This document shows, piece by piece, positions 1 to 6,194 of a DNA stretch of 6,290 bases. Under the pieces are notes generated by a model. It made no database searches. It was not told the origin of the DNA and worked only from the letters and a program-made list of their open reading frames with translations. The position numbers were made by a program, and so were the translations under genes. The stretch is taken from positions 1-6,290 of the forward strand of contig JAFYKS010000296.1 of NCBI GenBank assembly GCA_017537495.1. The letters are read 5' to 3'. The DNA is from Bacillota bacterium. GTDB lineage: Bacteria; Bacillota; Clostridia; Peptostreptococcales; Anaerovoracaceae. How positions within the stretch are numbered: the first letter of the stretch is position 1; every line of letters starts with the position of its first letter.

Positions 1-780
1 CATCTGCAGAATGGCATCCATGCCGGTACAGTGAACCGGTAAGACCACATCCATATCCAGCTGGGCAATTTCCTCCACAATCTTCCGGCGCATTTCCGGT
101 GATGCAGGATACAGATGCATGCCTGCAATCAGACCTGCGATACGCTTGCCCGGCATCAGGCTCTGTACATGCCGCAGAGTCGGAACCACACCGCGGTGGC
201 TGCATCCGGAGAATATATAAAGGCCTGCTTCTTCTTCCACTACGATAACCTGTTCGTGGCTCATGGTATCCGGTATCAGTTCAAAACTTCCATCTTCCTT
301 TTCCAGACGGCGCCAGAACTGCTCTGTGGCAGGATAACCTTCCAGATCCGGAATATCGCCAATCAGAGTCACATTGTCATATAACTTCACCATGCCGCCT
401 GTAAACTGAATTCTCGGCCACACAGCTTCCATTTCATCTTCATTCCATCTGATGCTGCAGGCTTCCGTTTCCACCTCACCATCGGTTTCACCATAGGACA
501 CATAGAGAGCATCCCTGTGCAGATACACCGGTGCCTTTCTGTTAATCTTCACAAAAGACGGTACCCCGCCGGTATGGTCGAAATGGCCGTGGCTGATTAC
601 CAGAGCATCTACATCCGTCAGGTCCACACCCAGTGCCTCCGCATTATCCTTATAGAGATCAGTAAGCCCCGTATCCAGCAAAATCTTCTTTTCGGCACTT
701 TCAATGAGAACAGACAGTCCCCACTCCGCCATACACTTTGAGTTCTCGGTCTTATTATCTAACAGAAACTGAAATTTCAT
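1..780 (-). CDS. MBL-fold metallo-hydrolase, COG1237-like (C-terminus off the window)
   Basis: Start ATG at 780, read leftwards. It gives 260 residues with no stop before the window edge, so the C-terminus is missing. The zinc motif HxHxDH is present (H64, H66, D68, H69, within SHGHFDHTGG), preceded by an LLDTG strand at 34-38. Later family motifs are SGCSHRG (191-197) and PVHCTG (248-253). This CSH plus HCTG pattern is typical of the COG1237 branch, often named after a dihydropterin-ribofuranosyl-aminobenzene-phosphate synthase. The true substrate of bacterial members is usually unknown, so I claim only a cytoplasmic metal-dependent hydrolase; no signal peptide is seen. The ribosome site AAGGAG (788-793) sits 7 nt before the ATG, inside the end of the upstream transferase gene. 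The ATG overlaps that gene's stop by one base (TAATG), so translational coupling is likely. Confidence 0.9.
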   Translation of the reverse strand, partial: MKFQFLLDNKTENSKCMAEWGLSVLIESAEKKILLDTGLTDLYKDNAEALGVDLTDVDALVISHGHFDHTGGVPSFVKINRKAPVYLHRDALYVSYGETDGEVETEACSIRWNEDEMEAVWPRIQFTGGMVKLYDNVTLIGDIPDLEGYPATEQFWRRLEKEDGSFELIPDTMSHEQVIVVEEEAGLYIFSGCSHRGVVPTLRHVQSLMPGKRIAGLIAGMHLYPASPEMRRKIVEEIAQLDMDVVLPVHCTGMDAILQM

Positions 781-1343
781 TACCTTTCTCCTTCTTTTGC
801 TTCTTCATAACACCAGACTGACATAAATCCTTCCGGCACCTGAAGTTTCTGAAACACCACTGTTTTTCCGTCCCATATCACATGTTCTGCCGGCCGTCCC
901 TCAGAATTTACCAGCATAGGCCGCTTCCCGGACATACCGAAAAAGCCCAGACCCGTATATTTTGCCAGGGCTTCCCGCCGGGTCCAGAGTTCATAGAACC
1001 CCGAAAGACCGGCTTCCTTTATATATCGTCCTTCCTGCAGGGTAAAGAACCGGTCCGCCAGCCGCTCTGCTGCTGCCGGCCGCATCTCTTGCAGATCCAG
1101 TCCGCAGACACGGTCTGAAACCACGCAGGCCCAGTATCCGCCGCTGTGACTTACAGACACATGAACATCAGAAACAGCCTTCCCACTGTCAGCATAAACA
1201 ATGAAAGGCTTTCCTTTTTCCGTCCGCTGAATATCCAGGTCTGTTTCTGCCAGCACCGGCAAAAACTGCTGCACCTGTCTTATCATCTCGTTTTCCCGAA
1301 GTTCTGCATCCACCGGGTCGGTAATGATTGCTGCCTGGTACAT
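780..1343 (-). CDS. Sfp-like 4'-phosphopantetheinyl transferase
   Basis: The 187-residue product would move the phosphopantetheine arm from coenzyme A to a serine on carrier proteins (ACP or PCP) in the cytoplasm. Family motifs appear in order: GKPF (44-47), VSVSHSGG (62-69), CGLDLQ (80-85) and WTRREALAKYTG (120-131). By motif alignment with Bacillus Sfp, D83 and E124 are metal ligands and K128 matches the conserved lysine. Two positions differ: Gln85 stands where Sfp has the acidic ligand, and Arg123 replaces the lysine of the usual KE pair. I chose the start at 1343 because GGAGG (1348-1352) lies just upstream, although only 4 nt away. The frame stays open to an ATG at 1496, but those extra 51 residues are arginine-rich, show no family similarity, and overlap yerC and its terminator. 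No synthase or carrier-protein gene is nearby, so the target is unknown. Confidence 0.88.
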   Translation of the reverse strand: MYQAAIITDPVDAELRENEMIRQVQQFLPVLAETDLDIQRTEKGKPFIVYADSGKAVSDVHVSVSHSGGYWACVVSDRVCGLDLQEMRPAAAERLADRFFTLQEGRYIKEAGLSGFYELWTRREALAKYTGLGFFGMSGKRPMLVNSEGRPAEHVIWDGKTVVFQKLQVPEGFMSVWCYEEAKEGER

Positions 1344-1347
1344 GGAA

Positions 1348-1352
1348 CCTCC
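1348..1352 (-). promoter_or_regulatory. Ribosome binding site fixing the transferase start
   Basis: GGAGG on the minus strand lies 4 nt before the ATG at 1343. The spacing is short, but it is the only good site near the point where homology to the transferase family begins. It argues against the longer reading from 1496. Confidence 0.65.
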
Positions 1353-1375
1353 ATTTCCATAAGTGATATTCCGGA

Positions 1376-1405
1376 ATAATAAAAAGACACCTCTGCGGGT
1401 GTCTT
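1376..1405 (-). promoter_or_regulatory. Possible promoter for the transferase/hydrolase pair
   Basis: On the minus strand, TATTAT (1376-1381, five of six matches to the -10 consensus) follows AAGACA (1400-1405, four of six to the -35 consensus) with an 18-bp spacer. Transcription would start near 1369, about 25 nt before the transferase ATG. The elements lie inside the yerC terminator: the -35 uses one hairpin arm and the -10 follows the T-tract. A promoter is expected here because the terminator separates the pair from yerC, but an AT-rich terminator can give such matches by chance. Confidence 0.3.
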
Positions 1406-1409
1406 TTTT
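1381..1409 (-). terminator. Rho-independent terminator after yerC (symmetrical)
   Basis: A six-base-pair stem, GACACC (1386-1391) with GGTGTC (1398-1403), closes a six-base loop. It is flanked by AAAAA on one side and TTTTTT on the other, so further A-T pairs can extend the stem to eleven base pairs. Read on the minus strand, the hairpin is followed by TTTTTATTATT and begins 5 nt after the yerC stop. Its symmetry means it could also stop transcription coming from the left, although no plus-strand gene is seen there. Confidence 0.88.
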
Positions 1410-1414
1410 ATACC

Positions 1415-1732
1415 TTATTCTTCGGCTTTTTCTTCTTCGTCGCCTTTCAGACGTGCCAGCACCCGTTTGTAGCCGTCTGCACCGTAAAGCAGGCACTTGT
1501 TGATTCTGCTGATGGTCGCAGTAGACGCACTGGTGATGGATTCGATTTCGCTGTAGGTCTTTTTCTCGGAAAGAAGTTTCGCCACCTGAAGTCTCTGCGA
1601 AATAGAATGAATTTCGTTGATGGTGCAGATATCTTCAAAGAATCTGTAGCAGTCCTCTCTGTCTTCCAGCGTCAGTACTGCATCAAACAGCTGGTCAATG
1701 TCGTCTCTCTTCAGCTTGGATTCATATGCCAT
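1415..1732 (-). CDS. yerC: TrpR-like helix-turn-helix protein, YerC/YecD family
   Basis: A 105-residue, mostly helical protein. The central stretch, with SISQRLQVAKLL (43-54), matches the TrpR/YerC superfamily. A helix-turn-helix follows at about 59-80 (TYSEIESIT, then SASTATISRINKCL as recognition helix). The tail is acidic (GDEEEKAEE). TrpR of enteric bacteria is a tryptophan-responsive repressor, whereas YerC-type proteins of Firmicutes are a separate, poorly characterised branch, so tryptophan binding should not be assumed. The start at 1732 is set by AAAGGAG eight bases upstream; an in-frame ATG at 1750 would place that ribosome site inside the coding region. The gene has its own strong promoter and a terminator right after its stop, so it can form a single-gene transcript. 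The inverted repeat over the predicted transcription start makes self-regulation an attractive but untested idea. Confidence 0.9.
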   Translation of the reverse strand: MAYESKLKRDDIDQLFDAVLTLEDREDCYRFFEDICTINEIHSISQRLQVAKLLSEKKTYSEIESITSASTATISRINKCLLYGADGYKRVLARLKGDEEEKAEE

Positions 1733-1740
1733 ATTGCAAA

Positions 1741-1747
1741 CTCCTTT
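1741..1747 (-). promoter_or_regulatory. Ribosome binding site of yerC, decides the start
   Basis: AAAGGAG on the minus strand, 8 nt before the ATG at 1732. It lies downstream of the alternative ATG at 1750 and so excludes that codon as the likely start. Confidence 0.8.
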
Positions 1748-1767
1748 CATATTCTACCGCTGTGCGG

Positions 1768-1791
1768 CTTTATAGCTTTCATACTATAAAG
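1768..1791 (-). repeat. Perfect inverted repeat at the yerC transcription start (candidate operator)
   Basis: CTTTATAG (1768-1775) and CTATAAAG (1784-1791) are exact 8-bp inverted copies separated by 8 bp. They begin one base past the -10 box and cover roughly -5 to +19 relative to the predicted start. This spacing and position suit a dimeric repressor. In RNA it could also fold as an AT-rich hairpin, and a small adjacent stem, CCGC-TGT-GCGG (1757-1767), lies next to it. Neither hairpin is followed by a T-tract, so this is not an obvious terminator for recJ. Confidence 0.6.
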
Positions 1792-1792
1792 T

Positions 1793-1821
1793 ATTATATC
1801 ATTTTCAGGAGTTTACGTCAA
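1793..1821 (-). promoter_or_regulatory. Strong sigma-A promoter of yerC
   Basis: On the minus strand the -35 is TTGACG (1816-1821, five of six), the spacer is exactly 17 bp, and the -10 is a perfect TATAAT (1793-1798) with the extended-10 element TGA directly before it. The predicted start is near 1786, giving a leader of about 54 nt. The promoter lies wholly in the 95-nt gap after recJ. Confidence 0.9.
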
Positions 1822-1827
1822 TCCAAA

Positions 1828-3495
1828 TTAATCAAACTTGATTTCGTCCACCAGGAACTGAATTCGCTCCTGACCCTGCCATACCTGACATTCCAGTGTT
1901 CCCACCAGTTCCACAGGACGGCGGGCATGAACAGCCAGCCCGTAACGCTGCGCATCATTGAAAAGCACACACTGAATGCGGCGGCCGGAATGGCTCCATG
2001 CAAAGAACCTCATATGCTGCTCCGCATCACCCATATAGCGTATATCGTCCAGTGTCACGTTAGAAAGCTGGAACAGCGGTTTCGGATTGGAATTTCCGAA
2101 CGGCGCCAGCATTTCCAGTTCTCTTGCAAAATCCACAGTCAGTTCTTCCAGATCCACATTCAGGTCAATGTCATACTGACGGCAGAATATATCCGGATTT
2201 TCCTGCTTAATTTCTTCCATGGAATCCAGCAGGCTCTGTTCCAGTTCCGGCAGATGTTCCTCCGGCATGAGGAATCCGCAGGCACCGGCATGGCCTCCGA
2301 ATTTTTCGAAAAGATGCTCGTTCCTCTTCAGCAGTTCATACAGGTTTACACCGGCAATGCTGCGTCCGGTACCCTTCAGATACTTTTTCTCCTCACCGGA
2401 CGGAGTCACCAGAACCGCCGGACGGTAATAAGTTTCCTTCAGTTTACCGGCTACAATTCCGGCAATTCCCTCATGTGCATCCTCAGAACGGATCAGGATG
2501 AAGTCCTTTACTTCCTGAAGATTTTCCACACAGCTGCGGAAAGTATCCTGCTGCAGTTTCTTTCGCTGAATATTCTGATTTACCAGTGTAGCTACCTTTT
2601 CATCCAGAGCATCACTCGCAGCAGCATCTTCCGGTTCTTCTGCACAGCGCAGCAGTTCCACTGCCATGGAGGCATCTTCGATACGTCCGGAAGCATTCAG
2701 ATGGGGCACGATAATATAGCTGATGTTTTCGGAAGTGATTTTGCCCGGCGTCAGGGATACCGCATCAATAAGGCGCGCAAGCCCCGTACGCTGGCAGCGG
2801 TTCAAAATCCGAAGGCCAAACTTTACGATGGTACGGTTTTCATCCACCAGAGGCATGATATCGCCTACCGTACCGATAGCCACAAGGTCGAGAACCTCGT
2901 TGATTACGGATTTTGGCAGGTCCGCACGCTGCTGAATAGCCTGCGCTACTTTGAACGCTACGCCGCATCCCGCCAGACTCTTAAACGGATACGGACATCC
3001 CGGCTGTTTCGGATTGATAACCAGACAGTCGGCAATGGTGTCCGTAACATTATGATGGTCTGTAACCAGTACTTTCATACCAAGCTGCTTGGCATACTCC
3101 ACTTCATCATAGGAGACGCTGCCGCAGTCCACGGTGACGATCAAATCCACGCCACGTTCAGCAATCTGCTGAATGGCATCCATGTTCAGGCCGTATCCCT
3201 CCTCAAAACGGGAAGGAATGTAGTAATCCACCTGGCCAGGATCGGTAATATGACGCAGCACACTGAGCATCAACGTAGTGGATGTAATACCATCAGCATC
3301 GTAGTCACCATAAATACAGATCCTGGAGCCCTTTACGGCTTCCTCCAGAATGAGAGAAACCCCTTCCTCCATGTTTTTCAAAAGAAAAGGGTCATAAGTC
3401 CTGCGGGGACTTGGGGACAGGAATTCCACGATGTCTTCCTGTTCCTGAATTCCCCGCTTATGTAACAGTTTTATAATTGTATTACTAATCTGCAT
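1828..3495 (-). CDS. recJ: Single-stranded-DNA-specific exonuclease RecJ
   Basis: 555 residues. RecJ degrades single-stranded DNA 5' to 3' in recombination, mismatch and base-excision repair, using a Mn/Mg centre of the DHH phosphoesterase type. Visible motifs, in order: GDYDADG (63-69), TVDCG (121-125), VTDHH (144-148), GDIMPL (211-216) and NASGRI (267-272), which form the DHH core. The DHHA1 region follows with DAHEGIAGIVAGKL (339-352), GTGRSIAG (375-382) and FGGHAGACG (399-407). The rest, about 440-555, fits the OB-fold DNA-binding domain. All catalytic aspartates and histidines expected of the family are present. Length is close to the E. coli enzyme (577) and shorter than the extended B. 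subtilis form. The start lies 4 nt after the upstream peptidase stop, with a weak ribosome site (AGGGA) inside that gene's end, suggesting coupled translation. Confidence 0.97.
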   Translation of the reverse strand: MQISNTIIKLLHKRGIQEQEDIVEFLSPSPRRTYDPFLLKNMEEGVSLILEEAVKGSRICIYGDYDADGITSTTLMLSVLRHITDPGQVDYYIPSRFEEGYGLNMDAIQQIAERGVDLIVTVDCGSVSYDEVEYAKQLGMKVLVTDHHNVTDTIADCLVINPKQPGCPYPFKSLAGCGVAFKVAQAIQQRADLPKSVINEVLDLVAIGTVGDIMPLVDENRTIVKFGLRILNRCQRTGLARLIDAVSLTPGKITSENISYIIVPHLNASGRIEDASMAVELLRCAEEPEDAAASDALDEKVATLVNQNIQRKKLQQDTFRSCVENLQEVKDFILIRSEDAHEGIAGIVAGKLKETYYRPAVLVTPSGEEKKYLKGTGRSIAGVNLYELLKRNEHLFEKFGGHAGACGFLMPEEHLPELEQSLLDSMEEIKQENPDIFCRQYDIDLNVDLEELTVDFARELEMLAPFGNSNPKPLFQLSNVTLDDIRYMGDAEQHMRFFAWSHSGRRIQCVLFNDAQRYGLAVHARRPVELVGTLECQVWQGQERIQFLVDEIKFD

Positions 3496-3499
3496 GTTC

Positions 3500-4591
3500 T
3501 TATCCCTGAATATAGGTCAGCGGATCCACGATGGTACCGTTTTCACGGACTTCCACATGGAGGTGATTACCGGTAGATGTACCAGTTGTGCCGACCAGAG
3601 CAATAACCTGTCCCTGCTTTACAGTCTGTCCTACGCTGACAAGAAGCTTGGAACAGTGAGCATACAGGGAAACCACACCGCCGCCATGGTCAATCATGAC
3701 ACACTGGCCGTAACCGCCGTACCACGGCTGTGCCTGAGACAGAATGACCTTACCGTCACCCATAGCCAGGATGTTGGCCCCGCCGCTGGCGGAAATATCC
3801 ATACCGCTGTGGTACTTCCAAACCTTATATACCGGATGAATACGGTAACCTGCATAGGAAGTGATATAATGGCTGCTTGGAACCGGCCAGATGAACACGC
3901 CGCCCACATAAGGGCTGCTTGCATCGACCATCTGCTTCAGCTTGGCTTCCAGTGCCTTTGCTTCTTCCAGCAGTTCATCTTCTTTTTCTTCCAGTGTCTT
4001 CTTCTTTGCGTTCAGTTCCACTTCCTTCGCCGCAGCTTCTTCCTTCTGCGCAGCAAGGCGGACCTTCTTTTCCTTCAGTTCCTTACGGATTACTTCCAGC
4101 TCTTCGTGTTCTTTCTGCAGAGTTTTCATGACTTCCACGTCATTTTCATAGATTCTCTGAATCATATCCATGTTGGACAGGAATTCAGAAACACTGCCCG
4201 AACCCAGAAGAACATCCACGAATCCTACAGAACCGTTCTTGTACATAACACGCAGACGTTCATTGAGCCCTTCTTCTCTCTTCTGCATATCTTTCTTCTT
4301 CTTCTCAATCTTTTTTTCCGTGCTGGTGATTTCAGAAGCAGTATTCTTGATATTGGCATTGAGAGTATTCACAGTAGCCTGCATGGTCTTGATGTCGGAA
4401 GCAACCTTTGCCAGATCATTCTTCACCTGGTCCTTCTGGTCCTCCACATCATCCAGCTCATTCTGCACATCGCTGATGGTCTGGCTGGCATATACATAAG
4501 ACGCGCTGCTCATGGTAAATACCAGTGCAGCACTGAGAACCAGCGCCATAACCTTGCGTCGGCGTGTAATAAACTCCGTTAACTTCTTCAT
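3500..4591 (-). CDS. Secreted coiled-coil M23 (LytM-type) peptidoglycan endopeptidase, probable FtsEX partner
   Basis: 363 residues. A signal peptide has a basic start with RRRK (10-13), a hydrophobic core at 14-27 and a probable cut after A35 (VYA-S). Long charged coiled coils fill about 36-110 and 145-221. They are broken by a conserved hinge (RLRVMYKNG 112-120, then LLGSGSVSEFLS 128-139) like that of EnvC/PcsB-type division hydrolase regulators. The M23 domain spans about 230-363. Zinc ligands H261, D265 (HSGMD) and H345, plus catalytic H312 (YAHCS) and H343 (NHLHVE), are all present, so it should cut peptide cross-links itself. It follows ftsX by 21 nt, which supports activation by FtsEX at the septum (inference). 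The start at 4591 is favoured because GGGAG lies 9 nt upstream; a TTG at 4597 is only 3 nt from that site. Confidence 0.93.
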   Translation of the reverse strand: MKKLTEFITRRRKVMALVLSAALVFTMSSASYVYASQTISDVQNELDDVEDQKDQVKNDLAKVASDIKTMQATVNTLNANIKNTASEITSTEKKIEKKKKDMQKREEGLNERLRVMYKNGSVGFVDVLLGSGSVSEFLSNMDMIQRIYENDVEVMKTLQKEHEELEVIRKELKEKKVRLAAQKEEAAAKEVELNAKKKTLEEKEDELLEEAKALEAKLKQMVDASSPYVGGVFIWPVPSSHYITSYAGYRIHPVYKVWKYHSGMDISASGGANILAMGDGKVILSQAQPWYGGYGQCVMIDHGGGVVSLYAHCSKLLVSVGQTVKQGQVIALVGTTGTSTGNHLHVEVRENGTIVDPLTYIQG

Positions 4592-4600
4592 TCTCAAAAT

Positions 4601-4608
4601 CTCCCTTT
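4601..4608 (-). promoter_or_regulatory. Ribosome binding site of the M23 peptidase gene
   Basis: AAAGGGAG on the minus strand, within the 21-nt gap after ftsX and 9 nt before the ATG at 4591. The spacing selects this ATG over the TTG two codons upstream. Confidence 0.75.
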
Positions 4609-4612
4609 CGAT

Positions 4613-5506
4613 TTAGGTATCCAGGAATCTGCGCATGGATACGATGCTTCCCCATGCACCGATGCTCATGCCCAGAGCCAGGAAAATGATAACCATATTT
4701 CCTGTCAGATAGCTCACCGGAATCAGCGGGCAGGACACAATAGCCAGAACCTGAGATCCGATGGTAGATACGATTTTGCCGTAAACGGCTGTAATTACAG
4801 CGGTGGACACCAGAGAAGCCATCAGACCGATCAGAATCCCTTCTGCCAGGAACGGTCCGCGGATAAACCAGTTGGTCGCACCGATATATTTCATGATTTC
4901 GATTTCCTTCGCACGGGCAAATACAGTCAGCTTAACCGTATTGGAAACCACGACTACAGAAACCACTACCAGGAAGCCCATAATAACCAGAGCTGCCATC
5001 TGAAGGAAGTCAGTTACTTCAGTGAGCTTTTCTACAGTTTCCTGATAGTACTGAATATCCTCCACGCCCTCGAAGCTTCCTGCAAAATCTGCAACCGCTC
5101 CGGCCTGCTCCAGTGTGTCCACGGTAATCAGAATGGAACTTGGCAGAGGGTTTTCTCCCAGGGAATCCAACAGATATCCGCTTTCACCCCAGCGTTCTTT
5201 CATAATCTCCAGAGCTTCTGCTTCTGTACGGTAAGTTACGTCTGTAACACCGTCCATGGCCTTTACCTGTGCCATAATCTTCATGGTCTGTTCCTGGGTA
5301 GTTTCATCCAGCAGGAACACTTCAATCTGGTCATAATCCTGCTTCACAGCTTCTGTAAACAGATTAATGTTTACGGTGATAACAAAGAAGAGTCCCAGAA
5401 TCAGCAGCATCGCTGTGATAGAGAAAATAGATGCCAGGCTCATGCCCCGGTTACGGAAAATCTGCTTGAAGCCCTGCTTCAGATTGTATGTCATACTGCT
5501 AAGCAT
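4613..5506 (-). CDS. ftsX: Cell-division ABC transporter permease-like subunit FtsX
   Basis: 297 residues with the FtsX layout: a short cytoplasmic start with FKQIFRNRG (13-21), TM1 about 23-45, a large extracellular loop (46-166), TM2 about 168-189, TM3 about 219-242 and TM4 about 270-290. The loop carries the conserved ENPLP (118-122). The cytoplasmic segment between TM2 and TM3 has KEIEIMKYIGAT (200-211), typical of FtsX coupling to FtsE. FtsX carries the ATPase signal across the membrane to hydrolases outside; its big loop is the known contact site for their coiled coils, and such a protein is encoded next. The start at 5506 has AGGAGG 8 nt upstream and gives an 8-nt overlap with ftsE. 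The frame is open to 5581, but the added 25 residues lie within ftsE and lack family similarity. Confidence 0.97.
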   Translation of the reverse strand: MLSSMTYNLKQGFKQIFRNRGMSLASIFSITAMLLILGLFFVITVNINLFTEAVKQDYDQIEVFLLDETTQEQTMKIMAQVKAMDGVTDVTYRTEAEALEIMKERWGESGYLLDSLGENPLPSSILITVDTLEQAGAVADFAGSFEGVEDIQYYQETVEKLTEVTDFLQMAALVIMGFLVVVSVVVVSNTVKLTVFARAKEIEIMKYIGATNWFIRGPFLAEGILIGLMASLVSTAVITAVYGKIVSTIGSQVLAIVSCPLIPVSYLTGNMVIIFLALGMSIGAWGSIVSMRRFLDT

Positions 5507-6194
5507 CGGCTTCACCTCCTCTGAATCCATAGGAACCGGACTCATCACGGACAATATGTCCGGATTCAATGGCAATAACACGCTTCTTCATCTGGTCTAC
5601 GATATCCTTGGCATGGGTTACCATAACGATGGTAGTGCCTCGCAGATTGATCTGCTCCAGCAGGTCCATAATTTCCCATGCAGTATCCGGGTCCAGGTTC
5701 CCGGTAGGTTCGTCAGCAATCAGCACAGTCGGATTGTTAACGATGGCACGGGCAATGGCCACACGCTGCTGTTCCCCTGCGGAAAGCTCGTCCGGATACT
5801 TGTGTGCCTTATCGCTGATGCCCACCAGACTGAGAATCTGAGGCACCTGCTTACGGATCTGACGCGGTGTCTTATGAATGACTTCCATAGCAAAAGCCAC
5901 ATTCTCGAATACAGTCTTTTTCGGCAGCAGACGGAAATCCTGGAACACAGTGCCCAGACGTCTTCTGTACTGCGGAATCTTACGGTTGGAGAGTTCAGTC
6001 ACTACCTGGCCTGCCACCATGATGCTGCCCACGTCCGCATCGATATCCTTTAAGATCAGATTTATAAAGGTGGACTTGCCGGCGCCGCTGGGACCAACCA
6101 GAAAGACGAAATCACCTTTTTTAATATGTACACTTACGTTGTCCAGACCTACGTTGGACTTGTAAGTTTTCGTTACGTTCTCAAAACGAATCAT
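5499..6194 (-). CDS. ftsE: Cell-division ATP-binding protein FtsE
   Basis: 231 residues, the usual size. ABC ATPase motifs: Walker A GPSGAGKST (34-42), Q-loop VFQDFRLLP (83-91) in the form typical of FtsE, signature LSAGEQQ (137-143), Walker B VLIADE (157-162) with catalytic E162, D-loop NLD (166-168) and switch H194. The signature has Ala where Gly is usual (LSGGEQ). FtsE binds FtsX on the cytoplasmic face; ATP hydrolysis is thought to change FtsX shape and control cell-wall cutting at division rather than move a substrate. The ribosome site GAGGGG (6201-6206) lies 6 nt before the ATG. The gene ends within the start of ftsX. No clear promoter is visible upstream in the window. Confidence 0.97.
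   Translation of the reverse strand: MIRFENVTKTYKSNVGLDNVSVHIKKGDFVFLVGPSGAGKSTFINLILKDIDADVGSIMVAGQVVTELSNRKIPQYRRRLGTVFQDFRLLPKKTVFENVAFAMEVIHKTPRQIRKQVPQILSLVGISDKAHKYPDELSAGEQQRVAIARAIVNNPTVLIADEPTGNLDPDTAWEIMDLLEQINLRGTTIVMVTHAKDIVDQMKKRVIAIESGHIVRDESGSYGFRGGEADA
5515..5520 (-). promoter_or_regulatory. Ribosome binding site of ftsX inside ftsE, decides the start
   Basis: A perfect AGGAGG on the minus strand lies in the last codons of ftsE, 8 nt before the ATG at 5506. It fixes the ftsX start and makes coupled translation of the two subunits likely. Confidence 0.88.

Noticed and set aside
9..22. A 14-base sequence, GAATGGCATCCATG, shared with 3171-3184
   Set aside because: Both copies lie inside unrelated genes and encode the same short peptide (MDAI), so this is coincidence rather than a repeat element.
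1344..1496. A 51-residue N-terminal extension of the phosphopantetheinyl transferase
   Set aside because: It overlaps the yerC 3' end and its terminator, is arginine-rich without family similarity, and a ribosome site supports the start at 1343.
1757..1767. A small CCGC-TGT-GCGG hairpin considered as a recJ terminator
   Set aside because: The stem is only 4 bp, no T-tract follows on the minus strand, and it lies downstream of the yerC promoter.
1726..3465. A 579-codon open frame on the plus strand opposite recJ
   Set aside because: It lies codon-on-codon opposite recJ, so antisense stops arise only from TTA, CTA and TCA sense codons, which recJ avoids. The product is rich in His, Gln, Phe and Arg with no family motif, while recJ shows every expected motif.
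3494..4582. A 362-codon open frame on the plus strand opposite the M23 peptidase gene
   Set aside because: It has the same codon-register shadow effect. Its runs of Phe and Leu mirror the Lys/Glu-rich coiled coil read in reverse; they are not membrane segments.
5507..5581. A 25-residue N-terminal extension of FtsX
   Set aside because: It lies within ftsE, and AGGAGG at the right distance supports the start at 5506.
5367..6053. A 228-codon open frame on the plus strand opposite ftsE and the start of ftsX
   Set aside because: It is in codon register with ftsE, has no ribosome site or family similarity, and crosses two well-supported genes.
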